A stretch of 26,518 bases of DNA from an uncultured Acetatifactor sp. (lineage in GTDB: Bacteria > Bacillota > Clostridia > Lachnospirales > Lachnospiraceae): contig CAJUNZ010000034.1 of NCBI GenBank assembly GCA_910587755.1, positions 1 to 26,518 of the forward strand, in the 5' to 3' direction. The notes under the pieces are model-generated. The model made no database searches. It was not told where the DNA came from and saw only the letters and a program-made list of their open reading frames with translations. The translations under genes were made by a program, and so were the position numbers. Positions 8,374 through 15,934 of this stretch are shown piece after piece (the stretch's first letter is position 1; every line of letters begins with the position of its first letter).

Positions 8374-10089
8374 CTATTCCACAGACATAATGTAATAATA
8401 GATGGGCTGTCCGCCGTACTGCAGTTCCACGTCACAGTCGGGGAATTTTTCTCCTATCTGTGTCCGGAAAGCTTCCGCTGTCTCCTCGTCCACATCGCTG
8501 CCATAGTAGATGCTGACCAGTTCAGAATCCTCTTTCATCATACTGGAAATGGTGTCCCCTGCCACCGTTGTCATTTCGCTTCCCACGGCAAGGATGCCCT
8601 CGTCCCCGATTCCCATGTAATCGCCTTTTTTAATTTCTTTGTCTTCAATCACGGTATCCCTCACCGCATAGGTGACTTCTCCCGTGCTGACATTCTTGAT
8701 CTCGCTGATCATGTTTTCTTCGTTCTCGTCCGCGGACATCTCCGGCACGAAATTGATCACCGCCGTAATGCCCTGGGGGATGGTCTTGGTGGGAATCACA
8801 AGCAGATCCTTATCCGTCACAAGCTCCACCGCCTGCTTTGCAGCCAGAATAATGTTCTTGTTGTTGGGCAGCAGGAACACGGTCCTGGCGTTCACCTTGT
8901 CCACCGCATCCAGAATGTCCGCAGTGCTGGGATTCATGGTCTGTCCGCCTTCAATCACATAGTCCACACCCAGGCTTTTGAAGATCTCCTTGATGCCGTC
9001 CCCTACAGACACGGCGATAAAGCCAAAATCCTTGGGAGGCTGGCCGGAATCGGCTCCGGGCGCTTCAGCGGCGGTTTCCAAAGCTTCAGGCGCTGCCTTC
9101 TCGACTGTGCCTGAGGGCTTGTTCCCTGTCATCTTAAAAAGCTTTTCCTGGTGCTCCAGGCGCATGTTGTCAATCTTCAGGTTGGAGAGCGCGCCATACT
9201 TCAATGCCTTCTGGATCGCCAGGCCAGGGTCATTGGTATGTACGTGCACCTTTACAATGTCTTCATCCGCCACACATACAATGGAATCGCCTATCGCTTC
9301 AAGGTAGGATTTGAAATCCATCTCCGCCTTGACGTTAAACGCTTTGTCCAACATAATAATAAACTCGGTGCAGTAGCCGAATTTGATCTCTTCCTCATGC
9401 TGCTCCACAGGCGTCTCCGCCTCCGCCTGGACAAGATGGGAAGGTACCTCGGAAGAGACGATCTCTTTTCCCAGGAAGGCGTCCAGCGCCCCGGCAAACA
9501 CTTCTACAAGCCCCTGCCCGCCGGAGTCCACCACCCCTGCCTGCTTCAGCACCGGCAGCATCTCCGGTGTCTGGCTCAGCACATACCTGGCATGCTCAAT
9601 GACCGCTGTCAGGAAGGTTCCCATGTCCTCCTCCCCGGCCCCAACAAGCTCCCTGGCCTTGTCCGACATGCCCCTGGCCACAGTGAGGATTGTCCCTTCC
9701 TTGGGCTTCATCACGGCCTTGTATGCAGTCTCCACCGCCTTGTCGAATGCCTCCGCGACAACCGTCACCGTCAGCACGTCCTCATCCTGGAACCTCTTGG
9801 TGAGACCCCGGAACAGCTGGGATAAGATAACCCCTGAATTGCCCCTGGCGCCCCGAAGAGAACCGCTGGAGATGGCCTTGCAGATGGCCTTCATTCCGGC
9901 GCCTTCACCCAAAGCGGACACTTCTCTTGCCGCGGACATGATGGTCATGGTCATATTTGTGCCCGTATCGCCATCAGGAACAGGAAAGACATTCAATTCA
10001 TTGATCCACTCTTTTTTATTCTCTAAATTCCTGGCGCCGGCTAAGAACATCTTGGAAAGCATCTTAGCGTCAATTTGCTGATAACTCAC
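8374..10089 (-). CDS. fakA: Fatty acid kinase subunit A (DAK2 domain/YloV family)
   Basis: FakA phosphorylates fatty acids held by DegV/FakB proteins, feeding exogenous acyl chains into phospholipid synthesis. The N-terminal DhaL/DAK2 kinase domain contains NVFPVPDGDTGTNM, whose aspartates bind Mg-ATP in this family, followed by SLRGARGNSGVILSQ. After a variable Ala/Pro-rich stretch in the middle of the protein (TGNKPSGTVEKAAPE onward), the C-terminal EDD/DegV-like half follows, ending QPIYYYIMSVE. I chose the GTG at 10089, eight bases after AGGAGG; GTG at 10092 is an equally legal alternative. The first in-frame ATG at 10110 lies upstream of the ribosome binding site and overlaps asp23, so is unlikely. 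The order asp23-fakA-recG is conserved in Firmicutes. Confidence 0.94.
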   Translation of the reverse strand: MSYQQIDAKMLSKMFLAGARNLENKKEWINELNVFPVPDGDTGTNMTMTIMSAAREVSALGEGAGMKAICKAISSGSLRGARGNSGVILSQLFRGLTKRFQDEDVLTVTVVAEAFDKAVETAYKAVMKPKEGTILTVARGMSDKARELVGAGEEDMGTFLTAVIEHARYVLSQTPEMLPVLKQAGVVDSGGQGLVEVFAGALDAFLGKEIVSSEVPSHLVQAEAETPVEQHEEEIKFGYCTEFIIMLDKAFNVKAEMDFKSYLEAIGDSIVCVADEDIVKVHVHTNDPGLAIQKALKYGALSNLKIDNMRLEHQEKLFKMTGNKPSGTVEKAAPEALETAAEAPGADSGQPPKDFGFIAVSVGDGIKEIFKSLGVDYVIEGGQTMNPSTADILDAVDKVNARTVFLLPNNKNIILAAKQAVELVTDKDLLVIPTKTIPQGITAVINFVPEMSADENEENMISEIKNVSTGEVTYAVRDTVIEDKEIKKGDYMGIGDEGILAVGSEMTTVAGDTISSMMKEDSELVSIYYGSDVDEETAEAFRTQIGEKFPDCDVELQYGGQPIYYYIMSVE

Positions 10090-10102
10090 CACAAAGCCCT
10101 CC

Positions 10103-10462
10103 TTAATCAATCACTCTGACACCATCTACATAGATGTTGATTTTTTCGATTTCAATACCGGTAAACTCTTCTACCTTGTACTTCACATTGCTGATCAGAT
10201 TGTCCGCCACGGCCAGAATGCTGACGCCGTAAGCCACGATCACGTGGAAATCAAGAATCAGCTTATTGCGGTTCAGGGTCACGCTGATGCCCCTTGTAAT
10301 GCTGTCCATCTTCAGCAGCCGCACCAGACCGTCCTTCACATTGACACCGGCCATGCCCACGATTCCAAAACATTCCACCGCAACACTTCCTGCATACTGG
10401 GCGATCACTTCGTTGCCTACAACGATTTTTCCCATGTGGGTATTCATAGATGAGCCTTTCAT
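10103..10462 (-). CDS. Asp23/Gls24 family envelope stress response protein (YloU)
   Basis: Members of this family associate with the membrane or envelope and respond to alkaline or cell-wall stress in Gram-positives; the molecular activity is not settled. The 119-residue product has the family pattern: NEVIAQYAGSVAVECFGIVGMAGVN near the N-terminus, a central LDFHVIVAYGVSILAVADN strand-helix, and the C-terminal KINIYVDGVRV ending that is diagnostic for YloU proteins. AGGAAGG precedes the ATG at 10462. A second in-frame ATG at 10447 with AAAGG upstream is also plausible. The gene ends 13 bp before the fakA start, and FakA and YloU are commonly adjacent, next to a divergent rpmB. Confidence 0.93.
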   Translation of the reverse strand: MKGSSMNTHMGKIVVGNEVIAQYAGSVAVECFGIVGMAGVNVKDGLVRLLKMDSITRGISVTLNRNKLILDFHVIVAYGVSILAVADNLISNVKYKVEEFTGIEIEKINIYVDGVRVID

Positions 10463-10519
10463 ATCAATATCCCTTCCTTTCCGTTCTAATCCTGCAGACC
10501 ACAGTGCAGCATATTAACC

Positions 10520-10530
10520 ATTTTAACAGT
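10520..10530 (-). promoter_or_regulatory. Possible extended -10 promoter for the asp23-fakA-recG operon
   Basis: On the minus strand CTGTTAAAAT gives TG-N-TAAAAT (box at 10520-10525), an extended -10 element about 60 bp before asp23. I see no good -35 hexamer 16-18 bp further up. The position in the divergent gap with rpmB supports it, but the evidence is modest. Confidence 0.4.
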
Positions 10531-10587
10531 TTTCCCATAAAAAGGGAATAATAAAATGCAAAAAAAGAAAAAAAAGATTTTTTTCAC

Positions 10588-10616
10588 TTGCTTTTCCCGT
10601 ATATTTCTGGTAAAAT
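10588..10616 (+). promoter_or_regulatory. Promoter for rpmB
   Basis: TTGCTT (10588-10593) and TAAAAT (10611-10616) are spaced by 17 bp, about 58 bp ahead of the rpmB start. An A-rich tract lies just upstream, which can act as an UP element. Only TTG of the -35 matches consensus; the -10 is good. Confidence 0.6.
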
Positions 10617-10673
10617 ATCACTGTTGTCAACAAAATAAGAAGCGTGATACGCAGGTATTGAGGAGGTGTCAAG

Positions 10674-10859
10674 ATGGCAAAGTGTGATATTTGCGGCAAG
10701 GGTGTTCACTTCGGGAACAATGTAAGCCATTCTCATAAAAGAACCAATGCAGTCTGGAAGGCCAATGTCAAGAGAGTAAAATGCAAAGTAAACGGCGCGG
10801 CCAAGAGAATGCATGTCTGCACCGGCTGCCTGAAGTCCGGCATGGTTGAGAGGGCTTAA
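10674..10859 (+). CDS. rpmB: 50S ribosomal protein L28 (zinc-binding form)
   Basis: This is a structural protein of the large ribosomal subunit. The 61-residue product has the L28 signature: MAKCDICGKGVHFGNNVSHSH at the N-terminus and a KRMHVCTGCLKSG end. Two CxxC pairs (Cys4/Cys7 and Cys49/Cys52) mark the zinc-ribbon (C+) paralogue rather than the cysteine-free form used under zinc shortage. AGGAGG at 10661-10666 lies seven bases before the ATG. It is transcribed alone from its own promoter and ends in a strong terminator. It diverges from asp23, the usual Firmicutes arrangement. Confidence 0.98.
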   Translation: MAKCDICGKGVHFGNNVSHSHKRTNAVWKANVKRVKCKVNGAAKRMHVCTGCLKSGMVERA

Positions 10860-10910
10860 TCCAGCGTGAAAGCATTTTGAAATCAAAAGTGGCAAAGCAG
10901 AGAATTCAAG

Positions 10911-10939
10911 CGGTACGGCTTCCGGCTGTACCGTTTTTT
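10911..10939 (+). terminator. Intrinsic terminator of rpmB
   Basis: A 9-bp stem CGGTACGGC/GCTGTACCG (one G-T pair) closes a TTCCG loop and is followed immediately by six Ts. It lies 51 bp after the rpmB stop. This is a textbook rho-independent terminator. Confidence 0.92.
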
Positions 10940-11038
10940 CTGTCCTCAAATGTAACCTATCATGAAATTGCGGCCTCGGCCAGGCCCTTCTGCCCTGCCT
11001 CCTCCGGGAACACGAAAGGGGAAGGCTCCCCTCCCCCC

Positions 11039-11179
11039 TCAGTCGCCGCAGAAGCAGTTATACCCTGTAAACAGCAGCAGGGCGATAATAAGGAGCCCCA
11101 CCAGACGGCTGTGGGTGATCATCATAAGCATCATTCCCACTGCTGTAAAAAAAGCGGCAAAACCTATCATTTTCTTCAT
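11039..11179 (-). CDS. Small hydrophobic membrane peptide, 46 aa, unknown function
   Basis: I do not recognise this gene. An open frame of 46 codons starts with ATG at 11179 and ends with TGA at 11039. GGAG lies four bases before the ATG, slightly close. After MKKMIGF the product is strongly hydrophobic (AAFFTAVGMMLMM), has a short polar turn ITHSR, then a second hydrophobic stretch LVGLLIIALLLFTGY and ends NCFCGD. That predicts a two-segment hairpin or a single long membrane span, with a cysteine-bearing tail. It follows ytfJ/gerW by 56 bp on the same strand and faces rpmB tail to tail. Its place at the end of a sporulation-type cluster suggests cotranscription. The composition is unlike a random open frame, but conservation must decide. 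Confidence 0.6.
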   Translation of the reverse strand: MKKMIGFAAFFTAVGMMLMMITHSRLVGLLIIALLLFTGYNCFCGD

Positions 11180-11235
11180 GGCACTCCGCCACTGCTTTAC
11201 TTCACTCTATTATATGCAGTTTTCCCTCAGAAATG

Positions 11236-11658
11236 TCACTCATCCTCGGGAAATGCAATATCTACCACTTCCGTGTCCGAAAGTTCCCCTTTTTCCTTCT
11301 TGTCCTTGGGTTTGGTAAATTTCTCCACCATGTCGGGGATCATATCCAGAACCTTTGTAACGGCATCCTGATTCTTGATGTTCACAAGTTTTACCGCGCC
11401 GTCCTTGATCACCAGCACTGCGCTGGGGGTCATCTTTCCTCCCAGTCCGCCTGCGCCGGAGGCAGAGTTTTTCTGACCGTTATTGCCCGCACCGGCTCCC
11501 ACTCCGAAAGACACATCCACAAGGGGAAGGATAATGGTGTCCTCTATTCTGGTGGCCTCTCCCACCACCGTTTTGGTGGACAGCACCGTGTCCATCCCCT
11601 TCAGCAGGGCTTCCACCACTCCCTGAAACTGATTTCCATTATTGCCATTCTCTGCCAT
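11236..11658 (-). CDS. ytfJ: GerW/YtfJ family sporulation protein
   Basis: YtfJ/GerW proteins are made during sporulation and in Bacillus are needed for normal germination; the biochemical role is unclear. The 140-residue product has the family core: VVEALLKGMDTVLSTKTVVGEA, then a strand-rich LPLVDVSFGVGAGAG, a Gly-rich GAGGLGGKMTPSAVLVI and a C-terminal helix DMIPDMVEKF, ending in a charged tail. I chose the ATG at 11658, with GGAGG five to six bases upstream; the in-frame ATG at 11670 contains part of that site. The start overlaps the end of the DUF2953 gene by 20 bp, indicating coupling. Presence of this gene argues for a spore-forming organism. Confidence 0.93.
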   Translation of the reverse strand: MAENGNNGNQFQGVVEALLKGMDTVLSTKTVVGEATRIEDTIILPLVDVSFGVGAGAGNNGQKNSASGAGGLGGKMTPSAVLVIKDGAVKLVNIKNQDAVTKVLDMIPDMVEKFTKPKDKKEKGELSDTEVVDIAFPEDE

Positions 11659-12658
11659 TTTTTCCTCCATTCTGAAGCCCCTGCCGGGAAGCTTCCTTCT
11701 TACCTGCCTTCATTCTGCCGAGAAAACTCCGCAGATTTTTGTCAAAAAACAGCTTCAGCACATTTATCACAAGCACCCACAGCGTCACATGGCCGGAGAT
11801 CTCCAGTTCTCCCCGGAGCACGGCCTCCTCAAAATCAGGCGCAACCTCCACCCTGGCGCCTCCCAGAAAAGGCACCGCCATACAGTAGAGCCCATAGGCG
11901 TAGCCGGTGGTGTCAGGGGAACCTGTGCCAAAAAGGATTTCTGCCTTGATGTGCCTGGGACGGATGTTTTTCAGCACCTTCCCTATGCGGAACAGTATCT
12001 GGGCGAAAAGCTGTTTTGTGTCCTCCTCCTGCAGAAGGGCTGCATAATATGATATATTTTCCCAAATCCCTTTTATTTTATCACATATGCTGCCGATTGT
12101 GTACTTTATCTTTTCAATTTTTGAGAAAAACCCTTCGGAGCTGTCTTCCTGGTTCCTTTCCGTCCTGTCTTCCGGCTCGGATTCGTGGGACGTCCCGTCT
12201 CTTTCTTCGGAACCGCTCCAGGAGGCGGGACCGTTTTCTCTTTCCGCCGGCACCTGGTTCCGGCCGGCAGGTGTGTCGCCATGCTCTTTCACCGCCCTGT
12301 CAGTGTGGGTTTCCCGGGAAACTGTCCTGTCTCTCTTTTTCTTCTTTTCTTTTTCTTTGGGGGAGTTTTTGTCCTCCTCCCCTTCCTCCTCGCCGGGGAT
12401 TTTCTGGTTGAGAAGGGTAAAGAACAATACCCTGGCGGTGAGCCGTCCCGGCTCCGGATAAGCATATTTCACCCGCACCAGTCCAAACAGCCAGCCGGCT
12501 TTCACAGTCAGCTGGATTTTTTCCAGATCCCTGACCCCGTGAAACTTGTACGCCACAGGAAAAAAGAGCGCCAGGAGCGCCAGCACCACTATGACAGCCA
12601 GCAACGCCAGAACCACTATGCCAAGTATGGGCAAAACCCCAACAATCACATCTAACAT
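11639..12658 (-). CDS. DUF2953 domain-containing membrane protein
   Basis: DUF2953 proteins are found next to ytfJ/gerW in spore-forming Firmicutes; the function is unknown. The 339-residue product starts with a long hydrophobic segment (about residues 5-35), which is probably a membrane anchor. A conserved strand region follows (LEKIQLTVKAGWLFGLVRVKY). Residues about 88-176 form an extremely charged, low-complexity linker rich in E, K, R, S and D. The C-terminal half includes AEILFGTGSPDTTGYAYGLYCMAVPFL, the diagnostic DUF2953 motif, and a second hydrophobic stretch VTLWVLVINVLKLFF. The ATG at 12658 has AAGGAGT at good spacing; an ATG at 12703 lies inside the upstream gene and lacks family similarity. 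The start overlaps the preceding stop by 7 bp. Confidence 0.85.
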   Translation of the reverse strand: MLDVIVGVLPILGIVVLALLAVIVVLALLALFFPVAYKFHGVRDLEKIQLTVKAGWLFGLVRVKYAYPEPGRLTARVLFFTLLNQKIPGEEEGEEDKNSPKEKEKKKKRDRTVSRETHTDRAVKEHGDTPAGRNQVPAERENGPASWSGSEERDGTSHESEPEDRTERNQEDSSEGFFSKIEKIKYTIGSICDKIKGIWENISYYAALLQEEDTKQLFAQILFRIGKVLKNIRPRHIKAEILFGTGSPDTTGYAYGLYCMAVPFLGGARVEVAPDFEEAVLRGELEISGHVTLWVLVINVLKLFFDKNLRSFLGRMKAGKKEASRQGLQNGGKNGREWQ

Positions 12659-12975
12659 TGCAGATACTCCTTCAGTGCGCAGTCTCCCCTGGTCTTCAGA
12701 CACTCCTCCACAATGCCCTTCACCAGCAGGACGGCCTCCGTCCAGCCTCCGGCAATCCCCACAATGTAGGGCGGATATTTCCGATAATACTCCTGGGCCA
12801 GCTGCCGTGCCTGATAGATTTCCAACAGCCCGGAAGGGTTTCTGGAGATGACCACCAGATAAACCCTGCAGAAAAGCGGCTTGTTTTCCAGTTTCTTTTT
12901 TATTTTATCCAGTTTTTTCATATGGATGCTTTCACCCAGATATAAATTGGGGTGATATGCCAGTTCCAATGTCAT
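12652..12975 (-). CDS. Conserved-looking hypothetical protein, 107 aa
   Basis: I do not recognise this family. The product is basic in its first half (MKKLDKIKKKLENK, residues 19-32), then has a hydrophobic strand VYLVVISRN, a helix EIYQARQLAQEYYRKY, and a second hydrophobic segment IVGIAGGWTEAVLLVKGIVEECL. It has no signal peptide and no clear transmembrane segment, so it is probably a small cytoplasmic alpha/beta protein. The stop overlaps the DUF2953 start by 7 bp, so translation of the two is coupled, and it likely heads the cluster with DUF2953 and ytfJ. A role linked to sporulation is inferred from context only. The upstream region carries a duplicated 10-bp block containing AGAGGGA. 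Confidence 0.75.
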   Translation of the reverse strand: MTLELAYHPNLYLGESIHMKKLDKIKKKLENKPLFCRVYLVVISRNPSGLLEIYQARQLAQEYYRKYPPYIVGIAGGWTEAVLLVKGIVEECLKTRGDCALKEYLQC

Positions 12976-12980
12976 AGATG

Positions 12981-13014
12981 GATTCCCTCTGATTCCCTCT
13001 GCCTCCCGGGCAGA
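12981..13014 (-). repeat. Tandem 10-bp duplication and small hairpin ahead of the 107-aa gene
   Basis: GATTCCCTCT is repeated exactly twice (12981-12990 and 12991-13000), which on the transcript duplicates a Shine-Dalgarno-like AGAGGGA. An adjoining 6-bp inverted repeat TCTGCC/GGCAGA (12998-13014) could fold. It may be slippage-derived. No function is shown. Confidence 0.5.
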
Positions 13015-13015
13015 C

Positions 13016-13468
13016 TCAATAATATTTCCGGCTGCCCCACAGATTACTCTTCTTCAGCTCCAGATATTCATCGTAAGCTTTCTCCAGAATCTGCTTTTCA
13101 TTGGAAAATTTCAGCAGATGGTAAGCCTCGTGAAACTTATAGAAACCTGAATCCAGGAAGAACTCCTCTCTCTGAGGCCTGCTGTAATAACTGTCCGCCA
13201 TCATCAGATACCAGTGGACTTCTTTTTCCACCACATCCTCCGGCACATTAAACGTGTATTCGCTCTTTCCGATATATTTTATGATTGTGGCCTTGGCCCC
13301 GGATTCCTCCAGCACCTCCCGCAGGGCGGTCTCCTTGAACTCCTCTCCCTCTTCCACTGTGCCTTTCGGCAGCACCCATCCCTCGTACTTGTTTTTATAA
13401 TTCTTGTACAGAAGAAGGATTTTTCCACGGAAAATCACCACACCACCACAGCTCGTCGCCTCTAACAT
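13016..13468 (-). CDS. Nudix hydrolase
   Basis: Nudix enzymes hydrolyse nucleoside diphosphates linked to another group, such as oxidised nucleotides, diadenosine polyphosphates or capped RNA. The 150-residue product carries a complete Nudix box, GTVEEGEEFKETALREVLEESGA (G36-A58), fitting GX5EX7REUXEEXGU with the metal-binding RE..EE glutamates. N-terminal CGGVVIFRGKILLLYKNYKNKYEGWVLPKG resembles diadenosine tetraphosphate hydrolase-like members. The substrate is not predictable. I chose the ATG at 13468, seven bases after GGGAGG. An in-frame ATG at 13585 would add 39 residues of non-family sequence and would lie inside the promoter region. It has its own promoter, 105-134 bp upstream. Confidence 0.93.
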   Translation of the reverse strand: MLEATSCGGVVIFRGKILLLYKNYKNKYEGWVLPKGTVEEGEEFKETALREVLEESGAKATIIKYIGKSEYTFNVPEDVVEKEVHWYLMMADSYYSRPQREEFFLDSGFYKFHEAYHLLKFSNEKQILEKAYDEYLELKKSNLWGSRKYY

Positions 13469-13573
13469 TGAAACCCCTCCCTGACCGGTGTGCCGTTTTC
13501 CTGGCCCCCAGGCCTTACCATTGCGCTTCATCACATACATTTGTCCCAGGGAACCGTCCCCTGGCATAAAGAC

Positions 13574-13602
13574 AGTATAGTCCAATCATCCCAGAAGTGC
13601 AA
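13574..13602 (-). promoter_or_regulatory. Sigma-A-type promoter for the Nudix gene
   Basis: On the minus strand TTGCAC (13597-13602) and TATACT (13574-13579) are separated by 17 bp. The site lies between the U32 gene stop and the Nudix start, and could also drive the genes downstream. The 5' leader contains a CCAGGG/CCCTGG inverted repeat. Confidence 0.72.
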
Positions 13603-13614
13603 CACCTTTTTGGC

Positions 13615-15912
13615 TCATTCCACCCCACGTTTTTCATGTCCGCTGGTGTATTCCTGCCAGGGAAAGGGTCTTCCCCTGAAAAATGTATCCAAAAGCGCCC
13701 GGACTTCCTCCCCTGTCTCAAAAGTGAAATCCATGCGAGTGTCCATCCCTGTGCCTTTTTCCTTTCGGCCCGGCTGCCTCTGGTGCAGGGACAGGGGAAC
13801 GCTGTTGTAGATGACATTCAGGCAGTGGCGGCAGTTCACATCCACAGGAAACTCTTTGTTGTACCTGTCCCTGAGGACAGTGCTTCCGACTTTGCTCTCC
13901 CCTGTCTTTTTACAGCAGCCTGCGGTGCGAAGCAGGCAGTTTGCCGTGAGCATCATGGGAATCCGGCCGTACACAATCTTTTCCGCAGGAAGTCCCATGG
14001 CGGGCAGCACCTCTTTTTCAGAGGGTGCGGCGAAATCGGGATCCATGTCCAAATTTTGAAGCAGGGACCGCTGCTCTTTGGCATTCAGCTCATAGGGCAG
14101 GCAGAATCCGTCCAGAAACGGTCTCAGTTCCTGAAATGCATACCTGTTCCAGAGATACACTCCTGCATCCGCCCTGCAGGTGAAAGATTTCCCGTCCTGC
14201 CTGCACTCCTGCACAAAGCCCAGTCCGTCCATGGAGCGGACTAAAAATCCGCCAAAAAGGCGGCTCTCTTCCACTGCCCCGGCCAGCTGCCGCAGATATT
14301 CCCTGTCCGTCTCCCGCAGGATATAAGGGAGCGCCGCATAAAACTCCCACCGGGCATTCTGCAGCTGCCTGCACAGATCTGTCACCTTCTTTTTTTCTTT
14401 CAGAAACAGGTCCCCTTCCACATAGAGTCTCAGCGTCCCCTCCATGGGATTGTGATCCATCCAACTGACAAGTGCCTCCAACTGCTGTTCTGTGCGGGTA
14501 AAAAAACTGCGGCAGATTTCCTGCTGTGGGAGTTTATTTTGGAGTTTATTTTGGACTTTATTTTGCGCTTTTTTGGGGACTCTCTCTCGGACAGACGGGG
14601 CTGCTGCCAGGATTTTCTCCTCCAGCGCGGCCACCGCCTCCCGCCGCAGCTCATTGATGCGCTTCAGAGGATAAAAGCAGTCCTCTCCCACCACAATATC
14701 CATATTTTCTGCGCAGAAAATGCTGTCCCCCAGTTTTCCCAGCTGTCTTTTTACTTCCTCCTGGGAGATCGGACGATTTTTGGCCCTGTCCACGATTTCT
14801 CCCATGGCGCAGGCCCTTATGCCCTGTCGTTCCAGAACCACACAGGCGGGCTTCCCCGGCAGGAACTCCGCCCGGATGGTCACTGGCAGCTTCAGGGGCG
14901 TCTCCAGGTGCCTTTCCCTTATCCCCCTACGCACTTCCTCCCGGGTTTCGCTGTAGGCCGGAGAAGAAACCGTCACCATGGATCGCCCTCCGTGACGGAA
15001 ATAATAGCCGTCCTGGGTTTCGCTCCGAATATAAAGGGAGTGCAGAAGTTCCCTGTCCTCTTTTTCCACCTGGAATGTCTCCGCTGCCTTCTGGGGTCCT
15101 GACTGGGCGCACAGCTTGAAGTATCTGTCAATGCAGCGCCTGTATACTTCCGTCACCCCGGCGGTATACTCCGGCTTTTTCATGCGTCCTTCAATCTTAA
15201 AGGAGTCAATGCCTGCCTGGATCAGCCTGGGAATGTGCTCCGCCGTACACATATCCTTCAGGCTCAGGGGATAGCACTGTCCCCGGTCCCTGCCGTCTGT
15301 AAGAATGGAGTAGGGCAGACGGCAGGGCTGGGCACAGCGCCCTCTGTTGCCGCTTCTTCCTCCCAGAATGCTGCTGAACAGGCACTGGCCGGAATAGCTG
15401 TAACACATGGCCCCATGGACAAAAGTTTCTATCTCCAGATCCACGCTCTTCCGCAGGAACGCAAGTTCTTCCAGGCTCAGCTCCCTGGAGGGAACAATGC
15501 GTTCCGCCCCCAGTGCCGCCAGCAGGGAAGCTCCCATACTGCTGCACAGGGTCATCTGGGTGCTTACATGAATACCGCATTCTGGAAAATGCTCTCTCAC
15601 AAAGCGAAGTACCCCCAGATCCTGCACAATCACTGCATCCAGCCCCGCCTGGCAGAAAGGGAGCAGATAGTCGTACAGCTCTGAGATTTCACGTTCCTTA
15701 AAAAGGGTGTTGACAGCCAGGTAGACTTTCCGCCCCAGAAGATGGGCATAGCGGATACACTCCACAAGTTCCTGGGTGGTAAAATTTTCCGCATAGGCCC
15801 GTGCTCCGAACCTGTCCCCGGCCAGATACACGGCATCCGCCCCAGCATGAACTGCGCCGTAAAATCCCTCTGCATTTCCCGCAGGGGACAGAAGCTCCAC
15901 TTTTTGCACCAT
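13615..15912 (-). CDS. U32 family peptidase-like protein with DUF3656 (RlhA/YdcP-like RNA hydroxylation family)
   Basis: The 765-residue protein begins MVQKVELLSPAGNAEGFYGAVHAGADAVYL, the classic U32 start. It has the family core at FVHGAMCYSYSGQCLFSSILGG followed by GRCAQPC, with four conserved cysteines (C170, C177, C193, C197). Although named peptidases, the related E. coli RlhA and TrhP are needed for prephenate-dependent C5-hydroxylation of cytidine in 23S rRNA or of uridine in tRNA, with a cysteine-bound iron-sulphur cluster. Length and the long C-terminal extension (DUF3656) place it nearest RlhA. The exact RNA target here is unknown. AAGGAAA lies eight or so bases before the ATG. I found no convincing promoter; the upstream gap holds tandem hairpin repeats and the zapA terminator. 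Residues about 440-460 contain a run of lysine, asparagine and glutamine repeats (KxQNKxQNK). Confidence 0.88.
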   Translation of the reverse strand: MVQKVELLSPAGNAEGFYGAVHAGADAVYLAGDRFGARAYAENFTTQELVECIRYAHLLGRKVYLAVNTLFKEREISELYDYLLPFCQAGLDAVIVQDLGVLRFVREHFPECGIHVSTQMTLCSSMGASLLAALGAERIVPSRELSLEELAFLRKSVDLEIETFVHGAMCYSYSGQCLFSSILGGRSGNRGRCAQPCRLPYSILTDGRDRGQCYPLSLKDMCTAEHIPRLIQAGIDSFKIEGRMKKPEYTAGVTEVYRRCIDRYFKLCAQSGPQKAAETFQVEKEDRELLHSLYIRSETQDGYYFRHGGRSMVTVSSPAYSETREEVRRGIRERHLETPLKLPVTIRAEFLPGKPACVVLERQGIRACAMGEIVDRAKNRPISQEEVKRQLGKLGDSIFCAENMDIVVGEDCFYPLKRINELRREAVAALEEKILAAAPSVRERVPKKAQNKVQNKLQNKLPQQEICRSFFTRTEQQLEALVSWMDHNPMEGTLRLYVEGDLFLKEKKKVTDLCRQLQNARWEFYAALPYILRETDREYLRQLAGAVEESRLFGGFLVRSMDGLGFVQECRQDGKSFTCRADAGVYLWNRYAFQELRPFLDGFCLPYELNAKEQRSLLQNLDMDPDFAAPSEKEVLPAMGLPAEKIVYGRIPMMLTANCLLRTAGCCKKTGESKVGSTVLRDRYNKEFPVDVNCRHCLNVIYNSVPLSLHQRQPGRKEKGTGMDTRMDFTFETGEEVRALLDTFFRGRPFPWQEYTSGHEKRGVE

Positions 15913-15934
15913 TCCGATTTCCTTTCTTTATTTT

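Noticed and set aside
13469..13585. N-terminal extension of the Nudix protein
   Set aside because: The extension would overlap the predicted promoter, lacks a ribosome site and is not part of the Nudix fold, while the ATG at 13468 has GGGAGG upstream.
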